Position numbers and translations under genes: made by a program. A stretch of 64,000 nt of DNA from Chromatiales bacterium (GTDB lineage: Bacteria; Pseudomonadota; Gammaproteobacteria; Steroidobacterales; GCA-2729495), in assembly GCA_002688175.1 (NCBI GenBank), contig NZCC01000053.1, forward strand, positions 1 through 64,000, given 5' to 3'. The notes beneath the pieces were generated by a model that did no database searches, was not told where the DNA came from, and saw nothing but the letters and a program-made list of their open reading frames with translations. Shown here one piece after another: positions 44,895-54,195 of the stretch (the stretch's first letter is position 1; each line of letters begins with the position of its first letter).

Positions 44895-46130
44895 TTATAT
44901 CTTCTTGCGCTTGTCTCGTTGCTGGGGTGGCGGAATCGTAAAAGCATATATGCTGATAATCGCCATCAGAACGCCACCGAGCAGCATAGGTGCATTTGGC
45001 TGTAACTTGTAAAGGCTTGTGCCGACAATCGGACCCAGGATTGCTCCTGCCGTGTTGGCCGCTGCCAGGTAACCAGCCGCCGTGCCCTGTTCGTGTGGTT
45101 CGACAGTCAGGCTCGCACTGCCATTGATGCCCGGCGTCGCACAGGCGAAAGAGATACCCAGAATTGCGAAGCCGGCGGCCAGGAACGGCATAGATGGTGC
45201 TAAGGCCATCGTGAACAGGCCTACAGAAAAAGTTGGCCCGCACAGACGCAGCAGAATTTGTGGAGAGATTCGGATGATCTGAAACAAAACGCCCTGTACA
45301 AGGGTGATCACTACTGCCATGCAGGCTAACATCATGCCGGCAAAGCGCATGACTTCTGCCATATCCGTGATGCCGAAGCGGTCTTGTATATAGAAAGAGG
45401 TCACAAAATTCAGTGAGATAAAAATAACGAAAAAGGACGCCCAAATGATCATGTATGGGCGTAACAGTGGGTCAGTAAATTTCAGTGTCGACTTCGGCCG
45501 GTCTTTTTGTAGTTTACGTTCACGGTGTTGTTCGGGTTCGACTAGCCAGATAATCGCGGCCAGTCCACCCGCAAACGAGACGGCTGCTGCCGCATACATC
45601 GGGAACAGTGCGCCCATAAATGCGAGGCCGCCGCCGATCGCCGGACCCAGGATCGAACCTATGCTGTTCGCGCTTCCGATCAGCGCCATACCCTTGGCCC
45701 GATTCTGCCAGTCCGTGACGTCAGCGATATAAGCTGCAGCCGATGGGTAAATTGATGATGCCGTCAGGCCGTAGATCATCCGCGATATGAAGATCATCAC
45801 GATCAGGCCTGATGTTGTGACTGCACCCTGCAGGCCCAACTTAAGTGAATAGGCCATCATTAACGTGCCGATACCGCTGCCAAACAGGCCAGTGATGAAA
45901 ACTGGTTTACGACCAATTGAATCACTTTTCCGGCCCCAAAACGGTGCCGCGAAGATCAGCGAAATATTTGCCAGCGAAAATGTGATCCCAAACTGCCACT
46001 CTGTCAGTCCGACAGACCGGGCCATCGGGGCAACAATAATGAACAATAGCGACTGGCCGATCGCAAAAATAACGACACCGCCGGCCAGCATAAATTTGCC
46101 GTAGTTATACGCTTTGTTTGTCTCGGTCAT
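44895..46130 (-). CDS. MFS transporter, drug-efflux type
   Basis: 411 residues with about 12 transmembrane segments. MFS signature GRKSDSIGRKP follows TM2, and the SIGSILGPAIGGGLA motif in TM5 is the antiporter motif C typical of drug/proton efflux proteins. A basic C terminus (QQRDKRKKI) ends the protein. Probably exports a small hydrophobic compound. It lies between the PQQ dehydrogenase and AKR genes on the same strand. A perfect palindrome (46159-46170) lies just upstream of its start. Confidence 0.85.
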   Translation of the reverse strand: MTETNKAYNYGKFMLAGGVVIFAIGQSLLFIIVAPMARSVGLTEWQFGITFSLANISLIFAAPFWGRKSDSIGRKPVFITGLFGSGIGTLMMAYSLKLGLQGAVTTSGLIVMIFISRMIYGLTASSIYPSAAAYIADVTDWQNRAKGMALIGSANSIGSILGPAIGGGLAFMGALFPMYAAAAVSFAGGLAAIIWLVEPEQHRERKLQKDRPKSTLKFTDPLLRPYMIIWASFFVIFISLNFVTSFYIQDRFGITDMAEVMRFAGMMLACMAVVITLVQGVLFQIIRISPQILLRLCGPTFSVGLFTMALAPSMPFLAAGFAILGISFACATPGINGSASLTVEPHEQGTAAGYLAAANTAGAILGPIVGTSLYKLQPNAPMLLGGVLMAIISIYAFTIPPPQQRDKRKKI

Positions 46131-46158
46131 AGATATCTCAGTGAATCGCGGGGGATGC

Positions 46159-46170
46159 TCTCACGTGAGA
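46159..46170. promoter_or_regulatory. Palindromic operator-like site
   Basis: TCTCACGTGAGA is a perfect 12-base palindrome located 29 bases upstream of the MFS start codon on the minus strand. It overlaps an adjacent inverted repeat (GACCGT/ACGGTC, 46169-46187). The position suits a repressor of the transporter, but no regulator gene adjoins it. Confidence 0.35.
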
Positions 46171-46248
46171 CCGTCAACCGCACGGTCACCGGCGGGGTGT
46201 GACCATTTTTTTTGCCAGCCCCGGGTATGGGGTATTGTCACAGGGCAG

Positions 46249-48255
46249 TTAGTTGTTTGTGGGTAGCGCGAAGGCAGTTACATAGTCACCGGGGAACGGG
46301 TAAATGAACGGGTGTCCGCCGGAAGCAATGACGATAAATTGCCGGCCATCGATGGCGTAGGTCATCGGCATCGCAAATGCGCCGGTGGGTAGCTCAAATG
46401 CCCAAAGTTCCTCGCCGCTGACGATATCGAAGGCACGAATCCGTTCGTCCTGTGTTGCGCCGATGAAGACCAGTCCGCCTGCAGTAATGATCGGGCCGCC
46501 TAAGGAGGCGGTGCCCCACTTCAGTGGGAGTGGTACCGGCACCAGTTTATCGAGTGTTCCCAAGGTGCTTCGCCACAGGATCTCGCCGGCGGTGAGGTCG
46601 ACCGCGACGAGAGCGGACCACGGTGGGGTGATGCATGGTGTGAACATGGGTGAGACGAATGGTCCCTGTTTCAGGGCATAGGGCGTACCGATTAATGCCG
46701 CCGGTGCGCCCATCATATTTTCGGCACTCGATGCGCTGACTTCATTGAGTTTGTCGAGTGGAATCAACTGCGCGAAATGAGCCATGCGCATCGTCTTGGC
46801 AATCAGGATTTTGCCTTTCGGTTCTACGGCAACACCGCCCCAGTTTATGCCGCCGGCCGTGGCCGGGACGATGATGGTACCTTCGATAGATGGTGGGGTG
46901 AAAATCGGACCGAATCGGGCGCCGGCATATTTCTTCTTGCATTGTGCCTTGTCAAAAAAAGTGATGCCCCAGAAATCATCGGGACCAAAGTCATGAGGTA
47001 CCAGTGGCGGCGGTCGGACCGGAAACGGTTGAGTCGGTGACAGGTGTTCACCGGGGACGCCATCCTGCGGCACCGGGCGCTCTTCAATGGGGAAAAATGG
47101 CTCACCTGTTTCGCGATGGAATATATACAACATGCCTGTTTTCGTCGCCTGGATAACAGCCGGAAAGGGTTCGCCCTCTTTTTCTAAATCAATAAACGTG
47201 GGCTGGGCCGCGTTGTCATAGTCCCAGACATCGTGATGAATGGTCTGAAAATGCCAGACGACCTTCCCGGTTGAGCCACGTAAGGCAACGATTGAATCGG
47301 CATAGCGGTTGTCGCCAGGCCGGGTGCCGCCATAGAAATCGGGAGACGGGCCTGACGTTGGCAGAAATACCAGGTCGCGTTGTTCGTCAACGCTAATCGG
47401 CCCCCAGGCGTTGGCACCGCCGGTATGGCCTGCAGAATTATCAAGCCATTCGTCATGCATGGGGTCAGCAAGGTCTCGTGGCACCGGGTCGAAGCTCCAG
47501 CGAGGGGCGCCTGTGCGGAGGTCAAACGCACGAATGACACCGCTCGGTGCGTTATAACGGTGATTGTCACGCACGCTTGAACCAATGATGGCAATGTCAT
47601 TGATAATAGAAGGGGGGTTGGCGAACCGGACCTCGCCGATAGCGGCAGGCGGAGTTGCGTTCAATACGTCCGGTTCGATGTTGACGCTACCGTCACGGCC
47701 GAAGTCCTTGCACGGTTTACCGGAGCGAGCATCGATCGCAATCAGGCGCAGGTCATTCGTTGCCGTCAGGATTCGGTGACGACATGCGGCTGATTCGTCT
47801 AGTGATTCATCTTTCCAGTAGGCTACGCCACGGCAATTTACAAATGGCGGGCTTTCTAAGCCTTCCGGGTCGGCTTCTGACCCATAACCTCCAATGCGAA
47901 TGGCCGGGTCATAGACCCAGCGTTCTGTTCCATTCATCGGGTCGAGAGCGATGATGCGATTGAAGGGCGTGCAGGTCATCAGGTGTCCGCCGGCAGCCTC
48001 CGGTAGCAGAATGGGATTGACTTGGGTTCTGGCGGTAGCATTCTGAAAATCTGAACGTCGCACCAATTCACCGGTCCGGTATTGCCAGGCAATCTCGAGT
48101 TGCCCGACGTTATCAGCGTTGATCTGATCGAGATCCGAGTATTGCTGTCCCCCGCTATTGCCCGAGTACGTGGGCCATTGGCTATCGGCAGCGAAAGCCG
48201 TGCTGCTCAGTAACATTAATAGTGTGATAGCTGGCAGATGCCTGAATTTGTTCAT
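46249..48255 (-). CDS. PQQ-dependent dehydrogenase, periplasmic
   Basis: 668 residues with a Sec signal (LLMLLSSTAFA). Eight-bladed quinoprotein propeller similar to membrane glucose/quinate dehydrogenases but without their N-terminal membrane domain: W..Y.GN..GQQYSDLDQIN at the start, HHDVWDYDNAAQP, TKTGMLYIFHRETGEP, and the final GGHPFIYPFPGDYVTAFALP. It oxidises an alcohol or sugar in the periplasm with electrons going to the respiratory chain. PQQ synthesis genes are not in the window. Confidence 0.9.
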   Translation of the reverse strand: MNKFRHLPAITLLMLLSSTAFAADSQWPTYSGNSGGQQYSDLDQINADNVGQLEIAWQYRTGELVRRSDFQNATARTQVNPILLPEAAGGHLMTCTPFNRIIALDPMNGTERWVYDPAIRIGGYGSEADPEGLESPPFVNCRGVAYWKDESLDESAACRHRILTATNDLRLIAIDARSGKPCKDFGRDGSVNIEPDVLNATPPAAIGEVRFANPPSIINDIAIIGSSVRDNHRYNAPSGVIRAFDLRTGAPRWSFDPVPRDLADPMHDEWLDNSAGHTGGANAWGPISVDEQRDLVFLPTSGPSPDFYGGTRPGDNRYADSIVALRGSTGKVVWHFQTIHHDVWDYDNAAQPTFIDLEKEGEPFPAVIQATKTGMLYIFHRETGEPFFPIEERPVPQDGVPGEHLSPTQPFPVRPPPLVPHDFGPDDFWGITFFDKAQCKKKYAGARFGPIFTPPSIEGTIIVPATAGGINWGGVAVEPKGKILIAKTMRMAHFAQLIPLDKLNEVSASSAENMMGAPAALIGTPYALKQGPFVSPMFTPCITPPWSALVAVDLTAGEILWRSTLGTLDKLVPVPLPLKWGTASLGGPIITAGGLVFIGATQDERIRAFDIVSGEELWAFELPTGAFAMPMTYAIDGRQFIVIASGGHPFIYPFPGDYVTAFALPTNN

Positions 48256-48353
48256 AAGCTGGTTTCAGGATGGATAGGATTCGTCTTTCTGGTTGCGCCG
48301 TGCGCAACCTGGTCATTTAATACGGTTATTGTATAAGAACCGGATGCGGATTT

Positions 48354-49151
48354 ATGAATATTGTCATTACGGGAAGTACCAAGGGTATTGGCTACGGGAT
48401 GGCGCGAGAATTCCTCAAGCGCGGTCACAACATCATGATCTCGAGTCGCCGAACTGAAGCCGTGGCACTTGCTGTCACCGATCTGGGTAATGAATTTCCG
48501 GACTGTACCGTACTTGGCCAGCCGTGTGACGTAGCTGAATTTGACCAGGTAGAGGCACTGTGGGATGCGGCAGAAAGCGGCTTCAGCCAGGTTGATATCT
48601 GGATCAACAATGCAGGACGTGATGGCATGAAAGTACCTTTTTTCGCCCTGCCGAAAGACGACTATATGCAGACGGTAAAAACTAACATTGTGGGATTACT
48701 GCACTGTAATCGGGTTGTCATTCCGAAACTGTACCAGCAGGGTGGCGGCATGATCTGGAATATGGAGGGCTTTGGCAGTAATGGGATGACTCGCCGGGGT
48801 GTGAGTGTCTATGGGGCCACAAAATGTGCGCTACGCTATTTCACCAAGTCGGTTGCAGAAGAACTAGCAGGTACGCCAGTCAAGATGTGCTACCTGAGTC
48901 CGGGTATCGTTGTGACTGACATGCTCGTGCCACCTCCTGATCAGCGCGGTGAAGGCTGGGAGCAAGTTAAAAAAATTATGAATACCCTGGCCGATACGGT
49001 CGAGACGGTTACGCCGTTTCTTGTTGAGGGTATTCTGGCTGCGGACAGGAATGGCGCTGCCGTACGTTGGCTGACCAGGCCGAAGATAGCGTGGCGATTT
49101 ATCTCCAGCCGTTTTTTAAAACGTGACATATTTACACCGCTTGGTTTGTGA
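48354..49151 (+). CDS. SDR-family oxidoreductase
   Basis: 265 residues, classical cytoplasmic SDR: TGSTKGIGYGMA, NNAGRDG, and YGATK active-site pair. The C-terminal extension (WRFISSRFLKRDIF) is basic. No export signal. It diverges from the PQQ dehydrogenase and converges with the methyltransferase. Substrate unknown. Confidence 0.87.
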   Translation: MNIVITGSTKGIGYGMAREFLKRGHNIMISSRRTEAVALAVTDLGNEFPDCTVLGQPCDVAEFDQVEALWDAAESGFSQVDIWINNAGRDGMKVPFFALPKDDYMQTVKTNIVGLLHCNRVVIPKLYQQGGGMIWNMEGFGSNGMTRRGVSVYGATKCALRYFTKSVAEELAGTPVKMCYLSPGIVVTDMLVPPPDQRGEGWEQVKKIMNTLADTVETVTPFLVEGILAADRNGAAVRWLTRPKIAWRFISSRFLKRDIFTPLGL

Positions 49152-49189
49152 CGGTACCTGTAGTCGCTCCACAGTGCCGTCGCTGACGG

Positions 49190-49939
49190 CTAACTTGCCC
49201 TGATGGCTCTGAGCCCGGCATTCTCGCGTCCGTCCATGCGACCAAGGCCACTGAAATCACTGCGATCGATAAAACCTGCATGTTCCACTTCGAGCCCGGC
49301 ATCGGTGCAGATGCGTGCAAGCAGTTCGGGATCGAGCAGGTTCATGAAGGGTGGTGCGTCTATGGCACGATCCTTTGGCGCAAACGGCAGGTAATTTTCC
49401 AGTCCAATCATCAATCCCGGCCACCGATCAGACCGGGCTCGCCGGGCTTCAAAAATTGGAATCAGTTTGCGCCAAATGCCATAGGGGGTATCGGCGACTA
49501 GATATAAACGCCCACCGGGCTTGAGCCACCTGAACATGTTGCGAACGGAGGCATCAATCGCAGATCCATCGAGAAAATGCAGTACGCGTGAACACAAGAT
49601 GGCATCGTAGGATTTTTCGGGCAGATCAATGTCAGGCAACCGGCCGGTAATACAAGTCAGGTGTGAGCGTAAAGCTTGAGGGGTATTTTCAGTCAGTATC
49701 TGCAGGTGTCGAGGGTCGAGATCGCAGGCAGTCACATGTCCACCGGCTTCCAGAGCGGCAATCGTTGTGATGCCGAAAGCACAGCCTATCTCAAGTACTT
49801 CACCATCAGTCTGGCCGGCAAATTGAATAAAGTCTTCAGCATACTCATCCAGTACTTTAAACATGAATCCGGTTCCATTAAGGGTCGGTTCCATGTTCCG
49901 GCGACTCCATGCGGGTCTCGTTTCCTTGGGCTTGGTCAT
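49190..49939 (-). CDS. Class I SAM-dependent methyltransferase
   Basis: 249 residues. SAM-binding motif I is VLEIGCAFGITT, followed by the acidic residue in TACDLDPRHL and the post-motifs YDAILCSRVLHFL and LKPGGRLYLVADT. Small-molecule methyltransferase fold of the UbiE/Methyltransf_11 kind; acceptor unknown. A single gene convergent with the SDR. Confidence 0.87.
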   Translation of the reverse strand: MTKPKETRPAWSRRNMEPTLNGTGFMFKVLDEYAEDFIQFAGQTDGEVLEIGCAFGITTIAALEAGGHVTACDLDPRHLQILTENTPQALRSHLTCITGRLPDIDLPEKSYDAILCSRVLHFLDGSAIDASVRNMFRWLKPGGRLYLVADTPYGIWRKLIPIFEARRARSDRWPGLMIGLENYLPFAPKDRAIDAPPFMNLLDPELLARICTDAGLEVEHAGFIDRSDFSGLGRMDGRENAGLRAIRAS

Positions 49940-50186
49940 CTTTATTATTTATTGCTCCGGTTTTGCAGTGTTTGTCTTTGTTCGTAGAAAGGCAGTGCTC
50001 TAAGGTATTTTACAGTCTATCCGGCGGGCGCGTCTCGTCGGTACTGGCTGACACGTGGACGACCTGACTGGTTGCGTGATGCTAAATCGAGTCAGGCTTC
50101 ATAATACTTGCAGTGATGATGTTGAGTTGTCAATTAAAGCCCAGCAATCTGGTATGGCAGTAAAAAGGATACAGGGGTAAGTAGTA

Positions 50187-51260
50187 ATGTCGGATCAAAA
50201 AGAGGCGGTGCCCGAGTACATCGCCTGTGCGTTGCAGTTGGCCTGCAATGGAGTCAACCTGATTTCAGATATCGGTGAGGCGCGCGAGCGTATCGCCGGT
50301 ACCATTGAGAAAATTGGCGGTTATACGAACACCGTCGTCAATTTTATGCATTTCTTCTATGGGGTGCCGTGCCGTCTGGTGACGTTGCCTGAGTATGCTG
50401 TGACGGGGTTTCCCATGAAGGAATCACCGGCTGAGTGGCGCGAAAAGGCCTGTTTTGCTTATGACGGCCCTGAATACGAGGCACTGGGCAAGATCGCACA
50501 GGATAACAATGTATTCCTGGCGGGCAATGTCTACGAGGTCGACCCGAATTTTCCGCAACTGTATTTTCAGGTCAGTTTCATTATCGGACCCTCTGGGGAT
50601 GTGATCCTGCGCTACAGGCGGCTGACGTCGACTTTTGAATCGACACCGCATGATGTCTGGGACAAGTATCTGGATCTCTACGGCCTTGATGGCGTGTTTC
50701 CGGTCGCGAGGACCGAGATCGGTAATCTGGCGACTATTGCATCTGAAGAAATTCTGTACCCGGAGTACTCTCGCATGCACGTCATGCGTGGGGCCGAGGT
50801 CATTATTCACCCAACCAGCGAGCCCGGTAGCCCGCAGCCGACGGTCAAGGAAATCGCCCGTCGCGCGCGGGCGGTTGAGAACATGGCGTATGTCGTTTCG
50901 GCAAACTCGGCCAGCATCGACAATATTCCGATCCCGGCCTACACCTGCAGCGCAATGTCAAAAATTGTCGATATGCACGGCAAGATCCTGGCTGAGGCCG
51001 GGCAGGGTGGCGAGAGCATGTCAGCCAACGCCGTGCTGGATATCGAGGGTCTGCGGCGGACCCGGCGGCGGCTTGGGATGGCGAATATCCTGTCCCGTCA
51101 GGCCTATGGATTGTTTGCTGAAAGCTATGCCCAGGCAGATTTTCACCGTGCCAACTTCCTGCTCGAGGAGGGTGAGGTCGTTGAGCCGCCTGATCGGGAT
51201 ATTTTCCGGCGCCGTCAGGAAGAGAACATCGAGAGACTGATCAAAGCCGGGCTGCTGTGA
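50187..51260 (+). CDS. Nitrilase-fold protein lacking catalytic Cys and Lys
   Basis: 357 residues of the carbon-nitrogen hydrolase superfamily. The catalytic Glu is retained (LPEY, Glu69), but the Lys of YRK is Arg (Arg145 in RYRRL), and the nucleophile Cys that precedes the FPE motif is Ser (Ser186 in SEEILYPE, codon TCT). The rest, including EVIIHPTSEPGSP and ENMAYVVSANSA, is well conserved. A Ser could still act weakly; a binding or structural role is more likely. It precedes the molybdenum enzyme by 98 bases on the same strand and may belong to its operon. Confidence 0.82.
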   Translation: MSDQKEAVPEYIACALQLACNGVNLISDIGEARERIAGTIEKIGGYTNTVVNFMHFFYGVPCRLVTLPEYAVTGFPMKESPAEWREKACFAYDGPEYEALGKIAQDNNVFLAGNVYEVDPNFPQLYFQVSFIIGPSGDVILRYRRLTSTFESTPHDVWDKYLDLYGLDGVFPVARTEIGNLATIASEEILYPEYSRMHVMRGAEVIIHPTSEPGSPQPTVKEIARRARAVENMAYVVSANSASIDNIPIPAYTCSAMSKIVDMHGKILAEAGQGGESMSANAVLDIEGLRRTRRRLGMANILSRQAYGLFAESYAQADFHRANFLLEEGEVVEPPDRDIFRRRQEENIERLIKAGLL

Positions 51261-51358
51261 TGGGTCAGCAATAGGGCGGCCTTTTTTGCTAGGCTTACTG
51301 ACTTGAGGCGTATGTTGATCCGGCGATGGCCGGCTTTCACGACAGACGGAGACATTTG

Positions 51359-54151
51359 ATGGGCCAGATGATTGCTGACAGGCGTCAATTTCTTTCGGGC
51401 AGCGGGGCGCTCGCGGCAACGTTGTCGCTGAAGTTTGGTATCCAGACAGCATCGGCACAGGATGACCCCGGGCAGGCTTACGGCGCATGGGAAGACCTGA
51501 TGCGCGAGAAGTGGACCTGGGACAAGGTGGTACATGGTAGCCGCGGCATCAACTGCACCGGCCATTGTGCTTTTAATATTTACGTCAAGGACAGCATTGT
51601 CTGGCGTGAAGAACAGCAGGGTGAATACGGTCGTTCCGGTGAGGGCACTCCGGATTACGGGCCGCGCGGCTGTCAGAAAGGTAATCGTGCGGCGAAGTAT
51701 ATGTATGGCAAGCAGCGTGTGCTGTATCCGATGAAGCGGGTTGGGGAGCGCGGTGCGGGTCAATGGGAACGTATTTCCTGGGGTCGGGCCGCGAACGAGA
51801 TTGCCGACAAATTTATTGATAATGCCGTCGAACATGGCCCGGATTCTATTACGCTGGCGATGGGTACCGCGCTGATCCTGAAGCGTGCTTCGTTCGGGTC
51901 ACTGTTTCGCTTCGCAAACCAGACCGGTATCGTCGTACCGGAAACCTTTGCTGGTGTCGGTGATCTTCCGGTCGGGGCTTACCAGACGACCGGTTATGCA
52001 TTACCTGGCGACAATATGGCTGCCGTGTTCAAGTCCAAGGTCTGCCTGGTCTGGGTTTGCAATCCGGCTGCAACCCGTATTCCGGACGCACATTTTTTCT
52101 GGGAAGCTCGCTATAACGGCACCGAGGTCGTTACGATCACGCCGGACTTCAATGCATCGGCCATGCATTCGTCGAAGTGGCTGAATCCGAAGCCGGGCAG
52201 TGATGCGGCGCTGGCTTTGGCCATGGTGCAGGTCATCATGAACGATGGCGCGATTGAGTGGGATTATGTTCGTGAGCAGACGGACCTGCCTTTTCTTGTG
52301 CGCACCGACAATCATCGCTTCCTGCGCAAGGCCGATATCGACGGACAGCCGGGTGGTGACACATCGTTTTACTACTGGGATGAGAATAAAGACACGCTAA
52401 CACCGGTACCGGCGACCGGCCGCGGCGCTCCTGCGTGGATGGGTCCACCGCCGGACAACGGCAATTCACTGGAACTCGGTGCGCTCAAGCCTGCCTTGCA
52501 GGGTAACTGGACGGTCGATACGGTGAACGGCCCGGTCGAAGTCACCACGGTGTACGAACTGACCAGGCAGCACGTCGAGGGTTATACACCGGAACGAGTG
52601 CAGCAAATAACCGGCATACACCCGGATGTTATCAGGGAAGTTGCCCGGACCTTTGCGACCGCTAAACCCGGAATGATTTTTGCGGGTTATCGTGCCAACA
52701 AGTGGGTGCACGGCGACCAGTTGGTCCGGGCCTGGTTGTTGATGTGTGCCCTGACCGGCAACACCGGTCGTGCCGGCGGCGGCATTCAGACGACGCAGTT
52801 GGCGAACGGCGATGGCCTGATGAAATTTGCTTTCAACGGACTTGGGCCGCGGTTGAATGTGGCGGCAATTTCGTTGTGGGATTACGTATACAACGATGGC
52901 GAGAAGATGAACCGTGAGGTCTACGGTGATCAGGTCGCTGACCACATTGCGAAGTATCACACGGAGGCCCTGGATAAACGCTGGATACCGGATTTTTCCA
53001 AGACCCCCTGGAAGATGGCCATCATGGCGGGCCACAATCCGGGTAACTGGCGCGCTACCGGCAAGAATGGCTGGCGTAAAGAGGTTTTTGAGAAACTCGA
53101 TTCTATCGTTAGCATGACACCGCACATGAGTGCCACGGCCATGTATGCCGATTATGTATTGCCGGTTGCCGATCATTACGAGCGTGAAGATTTCACGATG
53201 GAAGGCCGCACGCCCTATGTGCAGGTTATTAGTGAGGCCGTTAAACCGCTCGGTGAATCGATGGATGACCTGTCGATATTTATTCGCCTGTCCAGGGCTA
53301 TCAGCGAACGTGCCAAGGCACGGGGCATTGCACCCGTCAAGGGCGTTGCATTCGGGCAGCCGGTTGAGTGGGACTACACAAAGTTCCACGAGATGTACAC
53401 GACACTCGTTCAGGATGACGGCACCACAAAGACGATCGAACGAACTCGCGATGCGGTCGATTATATTGTTGCCAACTCCTTCGGTATCTCGCAGGTCAAA
53501 AACTATGAGAATCTGCAGAGCAAGGGAATGATTCGTTCGGATGATTCAGATGATGTGCAGTTCGGAAAAAATTCTAACTACAACTATTACATCCTTGAGA
53601 AGGTCAGGGAGAAGAAGCCGTACGATACGATGACGGGTCGACAGCAGTTTTATATTGATCACGAGTGGTTCCTGCAGGAAGGTGAGGCCTTGCCGACTTA
53701 TAAAGCGCCGGTCAGCATCAAGGGTTACGAACTGCGCATGGTCATGGGTCATGCACGGCACGGTATCCACAGTATGTTTCGTGAAGATCCGCTGTTGCTG
53801 TCTTTGCAGCGCGGTCAACCGGATGTTTACGTTAATCCGGATGATGCCGCCTCACGTGGCGTTGAGGATGGTGACATGATCCGTGTATTTAATTCATTTG
53901 GTTCTTTCATCGTGCAGGCACATGTCAGTTCGGCGTTGCAACCAAAAACATTATTTATGTATCACGGCTGGGATCCAATGTTGTTTGAGGGTCGGGAGAA
54001 TTTCAGCTCTGTCATTCCGACAGCAGGCCTGATCAAGCCAACAAGTATTGCCGGTGGCTATGGACAGATTCATCATGCGGTACCTGATAAGGTGCCGAAT
54101 CAAACCTATCATGATTTTACGGTTGAATTTGAAAAAGTAATTGCCGCTTAA
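51359..54151 (+). CDS. Type II DMSO-reductase-family molybdenum enzyme, catalytic subunit
   Basis: 930 residues from ATG 51359 (GGAG upstream), with a twin-arginine signal (ADRRQFLSG). The pattern is that of NarG, ethylbenzene dehydrogenase (EbdA), dimethylsulfide dehydrogenase and selenate/chlorate reductases: AWEDLMREKWTWDKV, REEQ, RGCQKG, and an Asp molybdenum ligand in GVGDLP (Asp202, NarG Asp222). The FS0 cluster ligands Cys66, Cys70 and Cys105 have NarG spacing, but the first ligand (NarG His50, EbdA His) is Arg62. Substrate cannot be read from sequence; periplasmic location is predicted. The FeS subunit follows directly. Confidence 0.87.
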   Translation: MGQMIADRRQFLSGSGALAATLSLKFGIQTASAQDDPGQAYGAWEDLMREKWTWDKVVHGSRGINCTGHCAFNIYVKDSIVWREEQQGEYGRSGEGTPDYGPRGCQKGNRAAKYMYGKQRVLYPMKRVGERGAGQWERISWGRAANEIADKFIDNAVEHGPDSITLAMGTALILKRASFGSLFRFANQTGIVVPETFAGVGDLPVGAYQTTGYALPGDNMAAVFKSKVCLVWVCNPAATRIPDAHFFWEARYNGTEVVTITPDFNASAMHSSKWLNPKPGSDAALALAMVQVIMNDGAIEWDYVREQTDLPFLVRTDNHRFLRKADIDGQPGGDTSFYYWDENKDTLTPVPATGRGAPAWMGPPPDNGNSLELGALKPALQGNWTVDTVNGPVEVTTVYELTRQHVEGYTPERVQQITGIHPDVIREVARTFATAKPGMIFAGYRANKWVHGDQLVRAWLLMCALTGNTGRAGGGIQTTQLANGDGLMKFAFNGLGPRLNVAAISLWDYVYNDGEKMNREVYGDQVADHIAKYHTEALDKRWIPDFSKTPWKMAIMAGHNPGNWRATGKNGWRKEVFEKLDSIVSMTPHMSATAMYADYVLPVADHYEREDFTMEGRTPYVQVISEAVKPLGESMDDLSIFIRLSRAISERAKARGIAPVKGVAFGQPVEWDYTKFHEMYTTLVQDDGTTKTIERTRDAVDYIVANSFGISQVKNYENLQSKGMIRSDDSDDVQFGKNSNYNYYILEKVREKKPYDTMTGRQQFYIDHEWFLQEGEALPTYKAPVSIKGYELRMVMGHARHGIHSMFREDPLLLSLQRGQPDVYVNPDDAASRGVEDGDMIRVFNSFGSFIVQAHVSSALQPKTLFMYHGWDPMLFEGRENFSSVIPTAGLIKPTSIAGGYGQIHHAVPDKVPNQTYHDFTVEFEKVIAA

Positions 54152-54195
54152 TAATATTACGCGACAACTTATTAGAAGTTGCAGGAGTAGGAAAT

